NCBI RefSeq assembly: GCF_009758255.1
Contig: NZ_WSEN01000008.1
Coordinates: 186,001 to 250,000 of the forward strand
Source of the DNA: Microbacterium sp. MAH-37
GTDB lineage: Bacteria; Actinomycetota; Actinomycetes; Actinomycetales; Microbacteriaceae
Direction of reading: 5' to 3'
Length of the DNA: 64,000 bases
Shown here: positions 60,172-64,000 of the stretch, piece after piece
Layout: each line of letters starts with the position of its first letter
How positions within the stretch are numbered: position 1 is the first letter of the stretch
Translations under genes and position numbers: made by a program
The notes under the pieces: generated by a model
What the model saw: the letters and a program-made list of their open reading frames with translations, nothing else
What the model was told of the DNA's origin: nothing
Database searches by the model: none

Positions 60172-61063
60172 TGTGCGTCGGATGCGTGTTGTGCTCCAGT
60201 CGCACCGGCGGGCGCCAGCCCAGGATCGCCTCGGTCATCCGCACCGCGTCGACGGTCTCTGCGACGTCGTGCATCCGCACGATCCGCGCTCCACCCAGGA
60301 TGCAGGCCGTCATCGCCGCGAGCGAGCCGGCCTGCCTCTCGCCCTGCGGCCGGTCGATCGACTCGCCGATGAAGTCCTTGTTCGACACCGCCACCAGCAA
60401 CGGCAGGCCGATGTCGGCGATCTCGGGAAGCCGCCGCGTGATCTCCAGCGAGTGCAGCGTGTTCTTGTCGAGGTCGTGACCGGGATCGATGATGATGCGC
60501 TCACGGGGCACTCCGGCCTCCTCCGCCCTGGCCACGCGTTCGAGCAGGAACGCGCGCACCTCGGCGACCACGTCGTCGAAGTGCGCTGCCGGTTTCTCGG
60601 CGCGCGGCGGGCCGACGCTGTGGGTGATCACGACGTGCGCGTCACTGCCGGCCACGACCTCGGCCATCCGCGGGTCGCCGAGACCGCTGGTGTCGTTGAT
60701 CACCGCGGCGCCGGCGGCGATCGCCGCCTCGGCGACGGCGGCGGAGTTCGTGTCGACGGAGATCACGACATCGGCGTCCGATCCCGCGATCGCCGCGACC
60801 ACAGGCACGACCCGGTCGATCTCCTCCACCACGGACACGGCGGGGCCTCTCCCGAACGGCACGCCGCCGACGTCGACCCAGTCGGCGCCCCGCTCGGCCG
60901 CCCGCAGGGCGCTGGCGACGGCGTTGTCGAGCGCGAAGTTCACGCCGTGATCCGAGAACGAGTCCGGGGTGCGGTTCACGACCGCCATCACGGCGACCTG
61001 GCGGTCGAAGTCGAAGGCGCGTCCACCGATGCGGCGCACGCCGGTCGACACGGCGACAGTCAT
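60164..61063 (-). CDS. FolP2-like dihydropteroate-synthase paralogue
   Basis: A 299-residue TIM-barrel pterin-binding protein. AVMAVVNRTPDSFSDHG replaces the usual VNVTPDSFSDGG, and WVDVGGVPFGRGP replaces DVGGESTRPG. Later motifs are IINDTSG-like VINDTSGLGDPRMAEVVAGS, IIIDPGHDLDKNTLHSLEI and SNKDFIGES. These features are those of the FolP2 (Rv1207) type, reported to lack normal dihydropteroate synthase activity. It overlaps both neighbours (ATGA with the oxidoreductase). Confidence 0.85.
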   Translation of the reverse strand: MTVAVSTGVRRIGGRAFDFDRQVAVMAVVNRTPDSFSDHGVNFALDNAVASALRAAERGADWVDVGGVPFGRGPAVSVVEEIDRVVPVVAAIAGSDADVVISVDTNSAAVAEAAIAAGAAVINDTSGLGDPRMAEVVAGSDAHVVITHSVGPPRAEKPAAHFDDVVAEVRAFLLERVARAEEAGVPRERIIIDPGHDLDKNTLHSLEITRRLPEIADIGLPLLVAVSNKDFIGESIDRPQGERQAGSLAAMTACILGGARIVRMHDVAETVDAVRMTEAILGWRPPVRLEHNTHPTHNV

Positions 61064-62184
61064 CGCGCCGTCCCCACGCTGTCGCGCACCGCATCCGACG
61101 CATCCCAGTCGTTCGCGTGCATGGCGGCGACGACCGTCCCTCCGGAGACCCAGTAGGCGCGGAACGCGCCGCCATTCGCCGCATCCGTGTCGCCCTCGAT
61201 GTCGACGCGGTCGTATCCCTCGGGGCCGACGCTGCCGAAGTACTCCATACCGAGGTCGTACTGGTCGGTGAAGAAGTACGGCAGGTGCGTGTACGGCTCG
61301 CCGGCGCCGAGCAGGTTGCGCGCAGCGACCTTGCCCTGCTCGATCGCGGTGTCCCAGTGCTCGACGCGGATACGGCGGCCCAGCACCGGATGGTCGTGGT
61401 TCGCGACGTCGCCGATGGCGTAGATGTCGGGATCGGAGGTGCGCAGGTTCGCGTCGACGAGGATGCCGTTGTCCACTGCCAGTCCTGCCGCCTCGGCCAG
61501 TGCGGTGTCGGGTGCGGCGCCGACCCCGACCACCAGCACGTCCGCGGCGGCCATCTCGTCCTCGGTGGCGGAGGTACCCAGCCGCAGGTCGACGCCGTGC
61601 GCGCGGTGCAGATCGGCGAACACCGCGGCGACCTCGGGCCCCAGCACCCGCACCAGCGGCAGCTCCGCGACCTCGTAGACGATGACGTCGGCCCCGGCGA
61701 TCCGGGCGGCGGCGGCGACCTCGAGTCCGATCCAGCCCGCGCCGACGATCACGACCTTCGCACCCGCGATCAGGCGCTGCGTGAGCGCGACGCTGTCCTC
61801 CATGGTGCGCAGGTACACCGGTGCGGCGACGCGGTCGGCGACGTCGAAGTGCCGCGGCTGCGCACCGGTGGCGATCAGCAGCCTGTCGAAGTGCACCACT
61901 TCATCGCCTGCGGTGACGGTGCGCGCGGCGGGATCGATCGCGGTCACCCGGGTGCCGATGTGCAGCTGCACGTCGTGCTCGCCGTACCAGCCGTCGTCGT
62001 GCACGAGCGCGGCCTCCACGCCCTTCTTGCCGAGCAGCACGTCCTTCGACAGCGGCGGCCTCTCGTACGGCGCATGCTCCTCCGCGGCGAACACCACCAG
62101 CTCGCCGTCGTACCCGTTCTCCCGGAGCTCGGTGACGGCGGTGCCGGCGGCGAGGCCGCCGCCGATGATCACGATGGTCATCAT
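61060..62184 (-). CDS. Ferredoxin-reductase-like FAD/NAD(P) oxidoreductase
   Basis: A 374-residue flavoprotein: TIVIIGGGLAAGTAVTELRE (FAD), APYERPPLSKDVLLGKKG, VVIVGAGWIGLEVAAAARIA (NAD), and IYAIGDVANHDHPVLGRRIR. It matches the ferredoxin/rubredoxin-type NAD reductase family. No Fe-S or Cys redox pair is seen. It is embedded in a folE/folP2-like operon, which is unusual. ATG 62184 overlaps the folE stop as ATGA. Confidence 0.9.
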   Translation of the reverse strand: MMTIVIIGGGLAAGTAVTELRENGYDGELVVFAAEEHAPYERPPLSKDVLLGKKGVEAALVHDDGWYGEHDVQLHIGTRVTAIDPAARTVTAGDEVVHFDRLLIATGAQPRHFDVADRVAAPVYLRTMEDSVALTQRLIAGAKVVIVGAGWIGLEVAAAARIAGADVIVYEVAELPLVRVLGPEVAAVFADLHRAHGVDLRLGTSATEDEMAAADVLVVGVGAAPDTALAEAAGLAVDNGILVDANLRTSDPDIYAIGDVANHDHPVLGRRIRVEHWDTAIEQGKVAARNLLGAGEPYTHLPYFFTDQYDLGMEYFGSVGPEGYDRVDIEGDTDAANGGAFRAYWVSGGTVVAAMHANDWDASDAVRDSVGTAR

Positions 62185-62831
62185 GCTCTCCTCTCGGTGA
62201 CGAGCGCCAGGAACTCCGCGCGGGAGCGAGCGTCTTCGCGCAGCACGCCGCGCAGCGCCGAGGTCTTGGTCGCAGCTCCCCCGGCGCGCGCACCGCGCAG
62301 GGTCATGCAGCTGTGCGTCGCCTCGATCACGACGCCGACGCCGCGTGGCTGCAGGTGCAGCGCCAGCGCGTCGGCGACCTGCACGGTCAGCCGCTCCTGG
62401 GTCTGCGGCCGGCGGGAGAAGTGATCCACCATCCGCGGGATCTTCGACAGCCCGACGACACGGTCCGCCGGCAGGTACGCGACATGCGCGACGCCGCTGA
62501 ACGGCAGCAGGTGGTGCTCGCAGATCGAGTGCACCGGGATGTCGCGCACGAGCACCAGCTCGTCGTAGCCGTCCGGGTTCGCGAAGGTGGTGAAGTCGAA
62601 CGGCTGCGGGCTGAGCAGCTCGGCGTACGCATCCGCGAAGCGCTTCGGGGTCCGCGCAAGATCGGGGGTGTCCGGGTCGTCCGGGTCGATGCCGAGGGCG
62701 CGCAGCAGTGCATGCGCCGCGACGGCAGCCGCATCCGGATCGATCGCGCGTGGCAGCGCCCGGATGCGCACCCGGTCCTCGACCGGGACGGCCGCGTCCT
62801 CCTCTTCGGCGTATGCCAGCGACAACGTCAT
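62181..62831 (-). CDS. folE: GTP cyclohydrolase I
   Basis: A 216-residue enzyme, first step of folate/pterin synthesis (GTP to dihydroneopterin triphosphate). It keeps the zinc ligands and catalytic motifs HSICEHHLLPFSGVAHVAYL, VGLSKIPRMVDHFSRRPQTQ and THSCMTLRGARAG, so it should be active. The N-terminal 40 residues (LAYAEEEDAAVPVEDRVRIR) are unlike most FolE. First gene of the operon; ATG 62831 has GAGGAGG upstream. Confidence 0.93.
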   Translation of the reverse strand: MTLSLAYAEEEDAAVPVEDRVRIRALPRAIDPDAAAVAAHALLRALGIDPDDPDTPDLARTPKRFADAYAELLSPQPFDFTTFANPDGYDELVLVRDIPVHSICEHHLLPFSGVAHVAYLPADRVVGLSKIPRMVDHFSRRPQTQERLTVQVADALALHLQPRGVGVVIEATHSCMTLRGARAGGAATKTSALRGVLREDARSRAEFLALVTERRA

Positions 62832-62857
62832 GACCGTCCTCCTCGGTTGCTCCCTCC

Positions 62858-62887
62858 ATTGAAGACCTGCACTCCCTCTAAAGTCAA
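62858..62887 (-). promoter_or_regulatory. Candidate promoter of the folE operon
   Basis: On the minus strand, TTGACT (62887-62882) and TTCAAT (62863-62858) are separated by 18 bases. A dyad GAC...GTC (GACTTTAGAGG then GAGTGCAGGTC) fills the spacer. MerR-type promoters have a similar layout (19-20 bp), but the match is imperfect. The region 62884-62983 otherwise shows an AT-rich GTTTTTTAGAG stretch and no clear gene. Confidence 0.45.
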
Positions 62888-62983
62888 GAGTTCTGTTTTT
62901 TAGAGCATCTCCATCTTTCGATCGAGAAGGATCTCCATCGGAAGCGCGATCCGCCCGAAGCAGCGCTCCGGTGTGCTGGACTG

Positions 62984-64000
62984 GTGCCGAGATTCCTCCG
63001 TTCCCTCCCCTCTGTCCTCACCTCGCGCCGAGGCGCGTGGATCTCTCTCATCACCGGCGTGCTGGTGCTGGTCGCGCTCATCGGCGCGTTCGGTCGCGTG
63101 ACGCTGGATGCCCGCAGCGGCAGCGCCCCGGCCGACTCCGAGTCGGCTCAGGTGACCGCCCTCGAGCAGCGATTCCCGGATGCCGATCAGCAGGCGCTCC
63201 TGATCGTGGCGAGCCGCGATGACGGCGGCGAGCTGACCGAGACCGATCTGCGGGCGCTCGCCGCGCTCTCCGACCCGATCTCCACCGAGACCGGCGAGGA
63301 CGTCTTCGGGCCGATGCCCAGCGACGACGGCGAGGCCGCGGCGCTGCAGGCGACCGTGTCGGCTGCCGACGACGATCAGGCCGAAGCCGCTGTCGACGGT
63401 GTGCGCGAGGTCGTGGCGCAGCATCCGATCGACGGCGTGACGATGCAGGTGACCGGAGGTCCCGCCTTCGGTGCGGATGTCGCCGCCGCATTCGACGGCG
63501 CCGACTTCACATTGCTGCTCGTGACCATCCTGATCGTCGCGCTGCTGCTGATCATCACTTACCGTTCTCCCGTGCTGTGGCTCGTGCCGCTCGCCGTCGT
63601 CGCCTTCGCCGACCAACTGGCGGGCAAGGTCACCGCGGCGATCGGCAACGCGCTGGAGCTGCAGTTCGACACCGGCATCGTCAGCGTCCTGGTGTTCGGA
63701 GCCGGCACGAACTACGCGCTGCTGCTGGTCTCCCGTTACCGGGAGGAGCTGCAGCGCTCGGATGACCACCGCACCGCACTCGCCACCGCCTACCGGACGA
63801 CTGCCCCGGCCATCCTCGCGTCGAACGCGACCGTCGTGCTGTCGCTGCTCACACTGGTGCTGGCCGTGATCCCCGGCACCCGCGGGCTGGGCGTCGCCTC
63901 GGCCGTCGGGCTGCTGATCGCGCTCGCGGCCGTGCTGCTGGTGCTGCCTCCGGCGCTGGCGGTGTGCGGTCGCGGACTGTTCTGGCCCTTCGTCCCTCGC
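62984..64000 (+). CDS. MMPL-family transporter (partial, runs off right edge)
   Basis: About 339 codons of an RND/MMPL-type membrane protein are visible. It starts VPRFLRSLPSVLTSRRGAWI at a GTG, then a first membrane segment (SLITGVLVLVALIGAFGRVT), an external domain (residues about 40-170) and four or five further segments with VLWLVPLAVVAFADQLAGKV, IVSVLVFGAGTNYALLLVSR and YRTTAPAILASNATVVLSLL. These are the MMPL hallmarks, including GAGTNYALLLVSRYRE. It probably exports a lipid or hydrophobic metabolite. The start lacks a good ribosome site. Confidence 0.9.
   Translation, partial: MPRFLRSLPSVLTSRRGAWISLITGVLVLVALIGAFGRVTLDARSGSAPADSESAQVTALEQRFPDADQQALLIVASRDDGGELTETDLRALAALSDPISTETGEDVFGPMPSDDGEAAALQATVSAADDDQAEAAVDGVREVVAQHPIDGVTMQVTGGPAFGADVAAAFDGADFTLLLVTILIVALLLIITYRSPVLWLVPLAVVAFADQLAGKVTAAIGNALELQFDTGIVSVLVFGAGTNYALLLVSRYREELQRSDDHRTALATAYRTTAPAILASNATVVLSLLTLVLAVIPGTRGLGVASAVGLLIALAAVLLVLPPALAVCGRGLFWPFVPR

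Overview
The window is very GC-rich, densely coded actinobacterial chromosome, most likely Microbacteriaceae and probably Microbacterium. The evidence is the strong G/C bias at third codon positions, the many GTG starts and 4-bp ATGA/GTGA gene overlaps, a 32-residue bS22-type ribosomal protein, actinobacterial TetR/ABC, IdeR-box siderophore and FolP2-like genes, and leaderless-looking small ORFs. I see no tRNA, rRNA, CRISPR array, prophage or insertion sequence. It reads as core chromosome with a few accessory cassettes.

Layout. 1-3.1 kb (minus): cytochrome c maturation (TlpA/ResA, CcdA, ResB) next to a MerR regulator, which is divergent from a thioredoxin-reductase-like flavoprotein. 4-9 kb: histidine phosphatase, aspS, GNAT, YegP-like protein, Tat-exported protein, LuxR-type regulator. 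9-11.4 kb: polar amino-acid ABC importer. 11.5-12.9 kb: rhodanese/glutaredoxin/Dabb operon, bS22 and a small HTH gene. 13.1-16.3 kb: TetR and DrrAB-like exporter, ArsR. 16.4-18.5 kb: TrkH/TrkA potassium uptake. 18.5-24.3 kb: proC, CDF exporter, alpha/beta hydrolase, tadA, upp, small genes. 24.3-34 kb: a nuclease-exonuclease-helicase fusion, nadE, a nucleosidase, sbcC-sbcD. 34.4-40 kb: oligopeptide ABC operon. 40.1-41 kb: a Cys-rich leader peptide and an orphan winged-helix regulator. 41.5-48.2 kb: AlkA-like glycosylase and an iron-siderophore uptake locus with an IdeR box. 48.2-49.2 kb: erm methyltransferase with a leader peptide. 49.2-55.6 kb: VOC proteins, HAD phosphatase, rtcB, MFS transporter, M20 peptidase. 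55.7-57.8 kb: a CstR-like persulfide-response operon. 57.8-62.9 kb: thrC and a folE / oxidoreductase / folP2-like / RibD-like cluster. From 63 kb: the start of an MMPL transporter.

Points of most interest: (1) a promoter with a dyad in its spacer that appears to start transcription exactly at the ATG of a 33-residue peptide ending CCRMCC, followed by alternative hairpins and a winged-helix gene; (2) a pterin/folate-like operon with non-canonical paralogues; (3) a CstR / CoA-disulfide-reductase-rhodanese / zinc-ribbon operon under two tandem palindromes; (4) inducible-looking erm; (5) several families of dispersed repeats, some in long intergenic arrays and two apparently inside coding genes (ccdA, nadE). 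Gene identities come from reading motifs and recalled families; no database search was run.
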